A stretch of 64,000 bases of DNA from Methylicorpusculum oleiharenae (GTDB taxonomy: Bacteria > Pseudomonadota > Gammaproteobacteria > Methylococcales > Methylomonadaceae). The stretch is taken from contig NZ_WUTY02000002.1 in the NCBI RefSeq assembly GCF_009828925.2, forward strand, positions 434,001-498,000, read 5' to 3'. The notes under the pieces are model-generated. The model was given only the letters and a program-made list of their open reading frames with translations. It did no database searches and was not told the DNA's origin. Numbering within the stretch: the first letter of the stretch is position 1; each line of letters opens with the position of its first letter. The translations under genes and the position numbers were made by a program. Below are positions 45,791-54,212 of the stretch, one piece after another.

Positions 45791-46021
45791 ATGACTAAAA
45801 AACCTTGCACCCATGAATATCTGGCCAATAGCGATACAGGCAAAGTGCTGATTTGCCGGGACTGCGGCGTCGTGCATCTGCACATGCCGAACATGTCTTT
45901 GCGTTTCGACGTGGAGCAATTTGCCGAATTCGCAGCCATGATGACAACCGCATCGAAACGATTGGGACATGAATCGGCAGAGACGACCAGAAAACGTCCG
46001 ACACTGACCCTGGTCCATTAA
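45791..46021 (+). CDS. Small zinc-ribbon-like protein, 76 residues
   Basis: A strong ribosome site GGAGG (45777-45781) nine bases before ATG 45791 fixes the start; the upstream in-frame ATG at 45722 overlaps the previous gene and lacks one. The protein starts MTKKPCTHEYL and contains ICRDCGVVH, so Cys6 and His8 together with the CxxC pair (about 22-25) could bind zinc. The rest is helical and polar. The exporter gene starts 14 bp downstream, so translation is probably linked. I cannot assign a function; a small cytosolic accessory factor of the iron-regulated operon is the most one can say. Confidence 0.72.
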   Translation: MTKKPCTHEYLANSDTGKVLICRDCGVVHLHMPNMSLRFDVEQFAEFAAMMTTASKRLGHESAETTRKRPTLTLVH

Positions 46022-46035
46022 CGCGCTACATTGCC

Positions 46036-47706
46036 ATGAATCTGATTCGATTGATGTTCAGCCAGTTCAGGCTGCCCTTATTGTTGGTGTTCACTCTGAG
46101 CATTTGCAGTGCCGGCCTGGCGGTTTGGGTCATCGCGTATACCAACGATCATTTGCTGCATCCGCAGTCCGATATAAAAACCACTCTGATCGAGTTCGCC
46201 AGCCTTTTACTGGCGGTGTTCGTCATAGGCACTGCCTCGCAAATCAGCATGACGACGCTGGGTCATCGGCTGGTCTATCAACTGCGCCGCACCATGGTCA
46301 AGCGCATACTCGACACCCATCTGGAAAGACTGGAACACCTTGGCCCCGCTCGATTGCTGGCCAGTCTCAACAGCGACACCAATCATTTGACCTCGGCTTT
46401 CATCAGTCTGCCTGCCGCCGTCTACGGCTTGGTATTGAATCTGGGGGGCTTCGGCTATTTGTACTGGCTTTCCGAGCGACTCTTCTTGGCGACGGCCGGA
46501 TGGATGGCATTGACGATCCTTATCGGTTGGCTACTGATGCGTAGCACCCACGCCCGCATCGATGCGGCGCGCAATATCGAGGATTTATTGTACGAAGATT
46601 ATCAAGCCGCACTGTTCGGTCGCAAAGAACTGGCCCTGAATAGGGAACGCGCCAAACTATTCTACGAACAGGAATTCGAACTACATGCTGCCAGCGGCCG
46701 CGACCAGGAAATTGCCGCCGACATCTTTAACGGCATCAACGAGAACTGGGCCAACATCATGATACTGGGGGCTATCGCCCTGGTGTTCTTCCTGGCGCAC
46801 GGTGTCGGCTGGGCAGACCATGCGGTGGCGACGACTTATTCGTTGACCATCCTGTTTCTACGTACGTCGCTGACCGGCCTGATCGCCGCCATCCCCAGCC
46901 TGATCGGCGGTAATGTCGCGCTGGATAAACTCAACAGCTTACAGCTACCGAAATATCGGTCCGACTTCGCCGGCTTGCCTCAGGCCTTGCAGCCAAACTG
47001 GCAAGCCCTGACCTTCCAGGGCGTGCGCTACCGCTATCCTGACACCGAGCGCGGCAACCGCTTCTCGGTCGGCCCGCTCGACTTTACCCTGAGCGCCGGC
47101 GAAATCGTATTTCTGATCGGCGGCAACGGCAGCGGCAAAACCACCTTCACCCGTTTGCTGACCGGGTTATACCAGCCGCAGGTCGGCAACATTTTATTCA
47201 ACGACATCATTCTGCGAGAACCCGATATGCCGCACTATCGCCGGCTGTTCTCCACGGTTTTTTCGGATTTTCATTTATTTCACCATCTGCTCGGCGCGGA
47301 GGGCTGCGACGCCAATCCGGAAAAAATTGCCTATTGGCTGGAGCTTTTGGCACTGGACCGTAAAGTCAAGGTCGAGAACGGCCGATTGCTGGACACCCGC
47401 CTATCCCAAGGCCAACGCAAGCGTCTGGCACTATTGGTGGCGATCCTGGAAGATCGGCCGATATTGGTGCTGGACGAATGGGCGGCGGATCAAGATCCGG
47501 GTTACCGCCGCCGCTTTTATACCGAACTCTTACCGCTACTGAAAGCATTGGGCAAAACCGTGTTCGCCGTCACCCACGACGAACACTATTTCCATGTCGC
47601 CGACCGCGTTCTGAAAATGGATGAAGGCCATTTGCACCCGTTTACCACCAATAACGTTAATGCCGACACATCACTAGCAGCGCCGGCAGAAATCGGCGCA
47701 TATTGA
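46036..47706 (+). CDS. Cyclic-peptide/siderophore exporter, fused ABC transporter (PvdE/SyrD type)
   Basis: 556 residues with an N-terminal membrane domain of about six helices (1-300) fused to an ATPase domain (about 335-540). The ATPase has Walker A GGNGSGKTTF, the signature LSQGQRKRLAL, Walker B ILVLDEWAADQDP and the switch His in VTHDEHYF. Length and LDEWAADQDP are typical of the SyrD/PvdE family. PvdE moves the acylated pyoverdine precursor across the inner membrane for periplasmic maturation. With a FAAL-started synthetase and a periplasmic acylase in the same locus, the same role is likely. The gene lies in a Fur-box operon divergent from the biosynthetic genes. Confidence 0.93.
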   Translation: MNLIRLMFSQFRLPLLLVFTLSICSAGLAVWVIAYTNDHLLHPQSDIKTTLIEFASLLLAVFVIGTASQISMTTLGHRLVYQLRRTMVKRILDTHLERLEHLGPARLLASLNSDTNHLTSAFISLPAAVYGLVLNLGGFGYLYWLSERLFLATAGWMALTILIGWLLMRSTHARIDAARNIEDLLYEDYQAALFGRKELALNRERAKLFYEQEFELHAASGRDQEIAADIFNGINENWANIMILGAIALVFFLAHGVGWADHAVATTYSLTILFLRTSLTGLIAAIPSLIGGNVALDKLNSLQLPKYRSDFAGLPQALQPNWQALTFQGVRYRYPDTERGNRFSVGPLDFTLSAGEIVFLIGGNGSGKTTFTRLLTGLYQPQVGNILFNDIILREPDMPHYRRLFSTVFSDFHLFHHLLGAEGCDANPEKIAYWLELLALDRKVKVENGRLLDTRLSQGQRKRLALLVAILEDRPILVLDEWAADQDPGYRRRFYTELLPLLKALGKTVFAVTHDEHYFHVADRVLKMDEGHLHPFTTNNVNADTSLAAPAEIGAY

Positions 47707-47730
47707 TAACAATAAAAAATGGTACATGCG

Positions 47731-48448
47731 ATGAACTACCGCCATCTTCTCTTCGCCGTGTTACTGGTTTTATCACCGTTTCATGCCACTTTCGCGGCCG
47801 ACGACGTGCGGATACGCCAAATCGTCGACTAGATGCTGCATGAAAAAAACGCCCGGATCGAACAACTGGAAAGCCGTGTGCAGAAATTGGAGCAAAAGCT
47901 CGACGCAATGACTCTGGCCGCGACACTCCCTGTGCCCACAACCGCCCTCGCCGCGTCTAGCCCAATGATGGCAAGCGTATCTCAGCGCAACCCGCCGGTA
48001 GGCGAAGCGATACCAACCGCCACGGCCGAACCGGACAGCAACGAAGGCACTATCCAGGGCAAGCTGCGGGCATTAGACAAAACCGTCGTCGAGCTGAAAG
48101 CGGCAGCATCCGACAAAGGCCTGGGAAATCAGCGGTTTTTTTGATGTCAACGCCAAAACCGGTAATTCCACCGATCAAACCTTCAGCCTCGGTTCGGTCG
48201 AACTGGATCTGGATTATGTGCATGACGATCATTTCGGCGCGTCCATTGCCCTGGTGCTATGTGGCAACTCGTCCAACTCCGATTACGGCGCTCCCGGTGC
48301 GGTGTTCTGCGGTAACAGCGGCCCTGGAGCTCTGAGTGGTGGCAACACCATGGCCGGAATTGCCGTTGCCTTGATCGACTGGCACTCATTTAATGATCGG
48401 GTACCACCACGGAGCCGGATTTTCAATAATCAGGGTCTTAGACGATAA
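47731..48448 (+). pseudogene. Broken outer-membrane porin, possibly an LbtU-like siderophore receptor
   Basis: ATG 47731 (or 47719) opens a signal peptide (MNYRHLLFAVLLVLSP, cut near FAADD). An in-frame TAG at 47830 interrupts it. The same frame continues with a short coiled coil (RIEQLESRVQKLEQKL) up to 48144. The sequence then continues in another frame from about 48122 (WEISGFFDVNAKTG) through LGSVELDLDYVHDDHFG and IPP-like RVPPRSRIFNNQG, and stops at 48448 just where the barrel should continue. Coiled-coil-plus-barrel proteins of this kind include LbtU-type siderophore porins; that family call is tentative. One nonsense codon, one frameshift and loss of the 3' half mark it as inactive. 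It follows the exporter on the same strand, so it may once have been the uptake partner. Confidence 0.55.
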
Positions 48449-48638
48449 CGACTCGCTCGTCAGTTGATACCCGTATTTCTTGTAACCCGTTTAACCGATT
48501 TTGGGGAAGTGGAATCAACGCCTCCCTCCAAAATGAGCCCCTTACCTTTCGGTCTAGCTAAGCGCCTTACGAAAACACGCTCATCACTCCGCAGAGGATT
48601 ACCGGTTAAAGCTTGAATCCCAAGCAGCAATATAAACT

Positions 48639-48702
48639 TTAATAACGCGCCTAGTTATTAAATAATAATGTGCTAAACCTTAATAATGAAGTTTGTTATT
48701 AA
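48639..48702. promoter_or_regulatory. Two palindromic operator-like sites upstream of fic
   Basis: 48639-48661 reads TTAATAAC-N7-GTTATTAA and 48680-48702 reads TTAATAAT-N7-GTTATTAA, with centres 41 bp apart (about four helical turns). Both lie in the AT-rich leader before the fic start at 48714. Paired palindromes of this kind are typical binding sites of a dimeric regulator, possibly autoregulation by the fic product or a lost partner. Confidence 0.6.
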
Positions 48703-48867
48703 AGGCTATCGTCATGAAAAAATCCGATCTTTGCGCATCAAGGCAAAAGCTGCTGGTGCCTGTAGATGGTTATTCTGGCGCTTTTGCGCTTGTACCTCCA
48801 CTCACACCGCGAACGATGCCAATAGCTGGCATTCCTAACGAATTAATTCATGCTCACGAGGCGCTTA

Positions 48868-50213
48868 GGAATGGCAATTAAATAAGTTTAACAGAAGCCA
48901 ATTTAAGATGACCCCGGATTGACCGTTATAATCTGCGAATTAGATTTCAACCTGTTTCCGTTTACTAAGTCATGTCAAAGCCGTATTCAAGTGACGTAGA
49001 ACAATCGATGAAAGATTTCTTCAATAGCTTGTCGGAAAAAGACAGTCGCCGTTATGCGGCAGTCGAAGCTCAGAAACTGGGTCGTTCCGGTCTGTGTTAT
49101 ATAGCCAAGGTTTTGGGCTGTTCTCGTACGACGCTCTATGCGGGGCTAAAAGAACTGGGAACACTGCCTGAAAAAAAACAGGATTCCCGCATTCGTCGTA
49201 AGGGCGCAGGCCGTAAAGGCTATGAAGAAACTCATGCCGGTCTTGATGAGGCGTTTTTAGAGATCTTAAAAGATGATATTGCCGGTGATCCAATGAATGA
49301 AAAAACGCGCTGGACACAGTTGACCCATGATGACATGAAGCAGCGCTTATCAGCACAATTCGCTATTCAGGTCAGTTCGACAGTCATCAAGAAGCTCCTT
49401 AAAAAGCATGGTTTTAAACGTCGAAAAGCCCAGAAAAAAGAAACCATGAAAAAAGTTGCGGGACGTAATGATCAGTTCAAACGCATCGCTGAATTGAAAG
49501 CACTTTACCAAGCTGCCGGGGATCCTGTTATTAGCATGGATACTAAAAAGAAAGAGTATTTAGGGAATTTTTATCGTGATGGCAGGCTTTACACCACTGA
49601 AGCAGTTATCGTGAATGATCACGACTTTAATAGCTTTGCCACCGGCGTTGTTATTCCTCATGGCATTTACGATGTCCAACTCAATAAAGCCGCCATCAAT
49701 CTCGGCATCAGTCGCGATACCGGTGAGTTTGCTTGTGATAGTTTTAGGTTATGGTGGTATGCCCAAGGAAAACAAGACTATCCTCAGGCCCGCTCTATCT
49801 TGTTATTGTGTGATGGCGGTGGTAGCAATAGCTGTCACCAGTACCTGTTCAAACAGGACTTACAGCGGTTAGCGAACGAAATTGGGGTTGAGATTCGCGT
49901 GGCTCATTACCCGGCTTATTGTTCTAAATATAATCCAATTGAGCATCGCCTTTTCCCGCATGTAACACGAGCATGTCAAGGCGTGGTGTTTACCAGCATT
50001 GAACGCGTTAAGAAATTGATAGAGCGAACTAAAACTAAAAAAGGCTTACAAGTTTTCGTTAATGTGATTGAGACTATTTATGAAACCGGGCGTAAAGTGT
50101 GCGAGCGTTTTAAAAATGACATGCCAATAATATTTGACTGCCTTTTACCTAAATGGAATTATCGAGCCATCCCTCAAAACGCTTGATTGTCCATGTTATT
50201 TAATTTCCATTCC
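48868..50213 (+). mobile_element. Insertion sequence of the ISAzo13 family, 1346 bp, inserted in fic
   Basis: The 18-bp terminal inverted repeats 48868-48885 (GGAATGGCAATTAAATAA) and 50196-50213 differ at one position. The flanks TTA at 48865-48867 and 50214-50216 form a 3-bp target duplication. The single transposase gene lies between. Confidence 0.92.
48972..50186 (+). CDS. ISAzo13-family transposase
   Basis: 404 residues, complete. The N-terminal 60 residues look like a helix-turn-helix (GRSGLCYIAKVLGCSRTTLY). The DDE-type catalytic core follows: VISMDTKKKEYLGNF with the first Asp, ILLLCDGGGSNSCHQYLF with the second, and the closing YCSKYNPIEHRLFPH with the Glu. This D-D-E arrangement with DTKKKE and CDGGGSN is the hallmark of the ISAzo13 family. 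The gene fills its element and is intact, so the IS may still be mobile or only recently inserted. Its codon use is more AT-rich than that of the siderophore genes. Confidence 0.93.
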   Translation: MSKPYSSDVEQSMKDFFNSLSEKDSRRYAAVEAQKLGRSGLCYIAKVLGCSRTTLYAGLKELGTLPEKKQDSRIRRKGAGRKGYEETHAGLDEAFLEILKDDIAGDPMNEKTRWTQLTHDDMKQRLSAQFAIQVSSTVIKKLLKKHGFKRRKAQKKETMKKVAGRNDQFKRIAELKALYQAAGDPVISMDTKKKEYLGNFYRDGRLYTTEAVIVNDHDFNSFATGVVIPHGIYDVQLNKAAINLGISRDTGEFACDSFRLWWYAQGKQDYPQARSILLLCDGGGSNSCHQYLFKQDLQRLANEIGVEIRVAHYPAYCSKYNPIEHRLFPHVTRACQGVVFTSIERVKKLIERTKTKKGLQVFVNVIETIYETGRKVCERFKNDMPIIFDCLLPKWNYRAIPQNA

Positions 50214-51122
50214 TTAGTGATCTAAAGCTGCTAACACATCAACTTCCAAATCCAGATATCGTGATGCGGACATTGGACCGACGTGAAGCCGTGCTGAGCA
50301 GTCAAACCGAGGGCACTCACTCTGATGTCAACGACTTGTTAATCTACGAAGCGACCGGAAGTGATGAAGGTTTACCAAAAGATGTTTTAGTAACCCTTAA
50401 TTACGTCAAAGCGCTTGATTATGGCCTTAAAAGAATTCGTAACGGCAATTGCAATGCATTGACTAATGAATTGCAATTAGCATTACACGCGCATCTTATG
50501 GAGGGGGTTAAAGATTTCAAAGGGACACCGGGGGAGTTTAGAAAAAAACAAAATTGGATTGGCGGATTCAAAATCTATGATGCTCGATTTGTGCCACCCC
50601 CCGCCTGTCAAGTTCAATACTGCATGAATGACCTCGAATCATTTCTGCACTATGAACCTGATGAAGAAGATTATGGGGTAATTTCAATCGTACTTCGTAT
50701 GGCGATAGCGCATGCACAATTTGAAACTATTCATCCCTTTATTGATGGCAATGGTCGAGTGGGGCGGTTATTATTACCCCTGATGCTTGCTAAAGAAGAT
50801 TATCCTCCGGTTTACTTGGCTGGCTTCTTAAAATCAAACCAAAAAGAGTATTATGACGCCTTGGCAAATGTGCAACTGCAAGAAAAATGGCAAGACTGGA
50901 TTGTTTTTTTTGCAGAAGGTGTCAAAGTAGCTTCACATGATTCAATAATGACAGCTAGAGGACTTCTATCTATCCTTAAGCGATGGCAAATAGCAGTCAA
51001 TGGCCTCGGACAGCGTTCGGATTCAGCTATTAATAAGCTCCCCGAACTTCTAATCGCTAATCCTGTTGTTGGACGAAGCCGCTAACGCGGAGAAAAGCCG
51101 TGCTGTTTGATTGACGATAAAA

Positions 51123-51180
51123 TGTAACCTCACGCCCTCTTTATACGAGGAAAAATTCCACGACGAATCATGAGGTTACA
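51123..51180. repeat. Inverted repeat upstream of the interrupted tyrosine recombinase
   Basis: TGTAACCTCA (51123-51132) and TGAGGTTACA (51171-51180) are perfect 10-bp complements 38 bp apart. The second arm supplies the GAGG ribosome site of the recombinase gene at 51186. It could be an element end, a recombinase site or an mRNA hairpin controlling that start. Confidence 0.7.
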
Positions 51181-52032
51181 CGACTATGACAGCATCATCC
51201 ACTTTCGATTTCAAGCAAAACTATCAAACACATCTCAAACACCTGAAACTCAAGGGGCTTCAACCGAAGACGATCGAGGCCTATTCCCGAGCCATTCGGC
51301 GCATCGGTGCGTATTTCGATGAACAAATTCATGACCTCTCCGAGGCGCAATTGCTTGAGTATTTCTCCTATTTATTGGCAACCCACTCTTGGAGTTCCGT
51401 TAAGCTCGATCTGTACGGTCTCAAGTTTTACTATCAACATGTGCTAAACAAGCCGTGGGCGCATTTGGATTTGATCAAGCCGCCGAAGGGTCAGCGGTTG
51501 CCGGATATCGTCACGGTTGCAGAGGCACAGCGTGTGTTTATGACGACCCGTTCGGTCAGTTACCGGGTGTTCTTTTTTACGCTATACAGTCTCGGACTGC
51601 GCCTCGGCGAGGGCTTACGGCTTCAGGTGGGTGATATCGATGCCGCGCGTCAGCGTGTTCATATTCGGGATGCCAAAGGCAATAAAGACCGTTTGGTCCC
51701 GTTGCCGGAAACGACACTGACTTTACTGCGCCGCTTTTGGCTGGTTCACCGCAATCCGGTGTTGCTGTTTCCCAGCCGCCAAGGCGGTCCGAAGTCGGCG
51801 CATGCGGCCACCACACCACTGGATCGTGGCGGCGTGCAAACGGCGTTGCGTAAGGTCGCCAAGGAATGCGGTCTAAAAAAAAACATCACACCGCACTGTT
51901 TAAGGCACTATCTACCCTTCCTGACTATCTCTTGTAAGGCCTCGCCGATCGTGTATTCCCTGCAAACACACCTCATTTTATCGATATAGTTTGAGCTCCT
52001 TTCATCAGCCTCGTGTAGGGGAGGAGTTCACC

Positions 52033-53271
52033 ATGAAATATCGTATCAATAACCAAGTCGTTTTATCGCAAATTCCCTTGGGCCCTCTTGCGGCTCATAT
52101 TGGCTCATTTGCGGATTTCATTAGCGCTCAGGGCTATGCGCTGTATACAATTCATCGGCAGGTTCATCTAGCCGCGGACTTTAGTCAATGGCTTAAACTA
52201 AAGGGCATTGAGCTACATTGTATTTCCTCCGATCATCCAAGGCTGTATTTACGGGACCGCGCCCGGCAGGTGCAGCCATGTCGGGGTGATGCTGCGGCAC
52301 TCAGTCATCTCATTGGCTTTTTGCGTGGTGAGGGTCTGATTCCCACAGAAAAAGTGTCGGAGCCTCGACTCACGCCGGCGGAGCACTGTGCGCAGGCCTA
52401 CGAGCAATACCTGCGCGAGGCGCGTGCCCTGGCTGAAGCAACGATTGTCAACTACGTGCCGTTCATCAGCCATTTTCTTAAGGATTGCTTCGGCGACGGA
52501 CCGGTTACACTCTCAGACCTGTCTGCCCGCGATGTCGTGAGCTTTGTTCAGCACCAAGCACAGCGGTTGCACAGGAAACGAGCCAAGCTCATGACCAGTG
52601 CCTTGCGCTCCTTCCTGAAGTACGCCCACTATCGCGGTGAGATGTCGTTGGATTTGGCGGCCGCGGTTCCGGTTATACCTAATTGGTCGATGCCATCGAT
52701 TCCTCGTGCTATTTCGCCAGACCAAGTCAAGCAGTTATTGGAAGGCATTGATCAGCATACGGCGGTAGGACGTCGCGACTATGCCATTTTGCTGTTACTG
52801 GCTCGACTGGGATTACGGTCAAGCGAAGTGGCGCTTCTTGAACTCGATGCAATCGACTGGAACACCGGTACCTTCAGCGTGCGGACCAAGAGCGGTCTGC
52901 GCCATGAATTTCCCTTACCCTTTGCGGTAGGTAAAGCGATCGCTGCCTATCTGCGAGATGGACGACCGGTGAGTGGTAGCCGGCGTGTTTTTTTGCGCGC
53001 CAAGGCGCCCATCCGCGGGTTCCGGGGTGCCGGTGCGATTGGTTCTATCGTTCGTCATGCGCTTAAGCGCGCCGGAATCAAAGCGCCCACTTATGGAACG
53101 CATCAGTTTCGTCATGGCTTGGCCACCGAGATGCTGCGGCAGGGCGCCTCGCTAGGCGAGATTGGCGACGTGTTGGGTCATCGCCATCCCCAGACCACGA
53201 TGATTTATACCAAGGTTGATCTTGAGGCGTTGCGTACGCTGGCTCTACCCTGGCCGGGAGGTGCACTATGA
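52033..53271 (+). CDS. RIT recombinase A, tyrosine recombinase
   Basis: 412 residues from ATG 52033, which has GGGGAGGAG shortly before it; an open frame from 51991 lacks such a site. The N-terminal half is a SAM-like core-binding region (about 115-210). The catalytic half shows RLGLRSSEVALLELDAIDW (first Arg), HQFRHGLATEML (H-x-x-R), LGHRHPQTTMIYTK (second His and the nucleophile Tyr). It is the first of three recombinases whose genes overlap by 4 bp, and all three are intact. In RIT elements the three proteins are thought to act together in transposition. Confidence 0.93.
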   Translation: MKYRINNQVVLSQIPLGPLAAHIGSFADFISAQGYALYTIHRQVHLAADFSQWLKLKGIELHCISSDHPRLYLRDRARQVQPCRGDAAALSHLIGFLRGEGLIPTEKVSEPRLTPAEHCAQAYEQYLREARALAEATIVNYVPFISHFLKDCFGDGPVTLSDLSARDVVSFVQHQAQRLHRKRAKLMTSALRSFLKYAHYRGEMSLDLAAAVPVIPNWSMPSIPRAISPDQVKQLLEGIDQHTAVGRRDYAILLLLARLGLRSSEVALLELDAIDWNTGTFSVRTKSGLRHEFPLPFAVGKAIAAYLRDGRPVSGSRRVFLRAKAPIRGFRGAGAIGSIVRHALKRAGIKAPTYGTHQFRHGLATEMLRQGASLGEIGDVLGHRHPQTTMIYTKVDLEALRTLALPWPGGAL

Positions 53272-54212
53272 ACACGCTTCGGCAAGCCGTTGCCGAGTAC
53301 CTGACTCTGCGGCGTAATCTGGGTTTCCAATTGCGGGAAGCGGGTAAAGCTTTGCTCGATTTTGTCACCTTTATGGAGCAACAGCACGCGACCTATATCA
53401 CCCAGGCGTTAGCGCTTGCCTGGGCGCAACAAGCTGTGAAGGCTCAACCCATCTATTGGGCTCAACGATTAAGCTGCGTGCGTGGATTTGCCCGTTATCG
53501 TAGTTCGAGCGATCCTCGCACGGAGATTCCACTGCCCGGTTTGTTACCGTTCAAGCCAAAGCGAGCTCGACCCTATCTCTACTCAAATCAAGAGATTACC
53601 AACTTACTGCAGGCTGCGCTAAAAATGCCGCATCGTTACAAAAACGGTGCTTTACTGCCCTGGGTCTATTATTGCCTGTTCGGACTGTTAAGTGTTTCAG
53701 GTCTGCGTCTCAATGAAGCCCGCAATCTCGAACTTCAAGATATCGACCTTGAAGCCGGGGTGTTGACGATCCGCAACGCTAAGTTCGGTAAAACCCGCTT
53801 GGTGCCCGTGCATGCCTCAACCTGCAAGGTGCTGGCAGATTATATCGCCAGACGCGAACGCCATTGGGCAGGACGGCCTGTTTCTACCTACTTGTTTGTC
53901 TCCAGTTGGGGCAATCGGTTGGACAATGGCCAGATCCATCGCGCTTTCTACGCATTGTCTCGGCAAATCGGATTGCGCAACGCGACCGACTGTCACGGCC
54001 CTCGATTGCATGACTTGAGACACCGATTTGCAACGAATACGCTAGTGAACTGGTATCGCCACGATCAGGATCCCGAGCGCCGTCTGCCTTTGTTGTCGGC
54101 CTACCTCGGCCATGTTCACATTGCCGATACGCAGTGGTATTTAGAGAGTGCGCCGGAGCTGATGCGGGAGGCGATGAGCCGCCTTGAGCAGCACTGGGAG
54201 GGCCGGTCATGA
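53268..54212 (+). CDS. RIT recombinase B, tyrosine recombinase
   Basis: 314 residues. Starts ATGA-overlapped with the stop of recombinase A and ends ATGA-overlapped with C. Catalytic landmarks are SGLRLNEARNLELQDIDLE with the first Arg, LHDLRHRFATNTL with H-x-x-R, and LGHVHIADTQWYLES with His and Tyr. Between the last two it carries an extra stretch (VNWYRHDQDPERRLPLL), as usual for the middle protein of RIT trios. No frameshift or stop is visible. Confidence 0.93.
   Translation: MNTLRQAVAEYLTLRRNLGFQLREAGKALLDFVTFMEQQHATYITQALALAWAQQAVKAQPIYWAQRLSCVRGFARYRSSSDPRTEIPLPGLLPFKPKRARPYLYSNQEITNLLQAALKMPHRYKNGALLPWVYYCLFGLLSVSGLRLNEARNLELQDIDLEAGVLTIRNAKFGKTRLVPVHASTCKVLADYIARRERHWAGRPVSTYLFVSSWGNRLDNGQIHRAFYALSRQIGLRNATDCHGPRLHDLRHRFATNTLVNWYRHDQDPERRLPLLSAYLGHVHIADTQWYLESAPELMREAMSRLEQHWEGRS

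Larger units (their letters stand above)
48714..51085 (+). pseudogene. fic: fic gene (Fic-domain protein), split by an IS and lacking its 3' end
   Basis: The 5' part (48714-48867) encodes MKKSDLCASRQKLL to HAHEAL. The 3' part resumes at 50217 after the ISAzo13-type element, and removing the IS with one TTA copy restores an open frame (HEAL-SDLKLLTHQ). The joined protein has the inhibitory-helix motif SSQTEG and the catalytic motif HPFIDGNGRVGR, so it belongs to the Fic AMPylase/toxin family with an N-terminal inhibition helix. At about 51070 the frame changes to VVGRSR-stop, and the usual C-terminal winged-helix region is missing where the next mobile element begins. The 3' fragment (from GTG 50261 or ATG 50264) could still be translated, but it lacks its N-terminal domain. 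Confidence 0.88.

Noticed and set aside
50261-51085. Stand-alone Fic protein starting at the GTG/ATG after the IS
   Set aside because: The frame continues upstream into the IS junction and rejoins the 5' fragment exactly, so it is the 3' piece of a split gene.
51991-52032. Longer N-terminus for RIT recombinase A
   Set aside because: The ATG at 52033 has a strong ribosome site and the extra residues lie in element end sequence.
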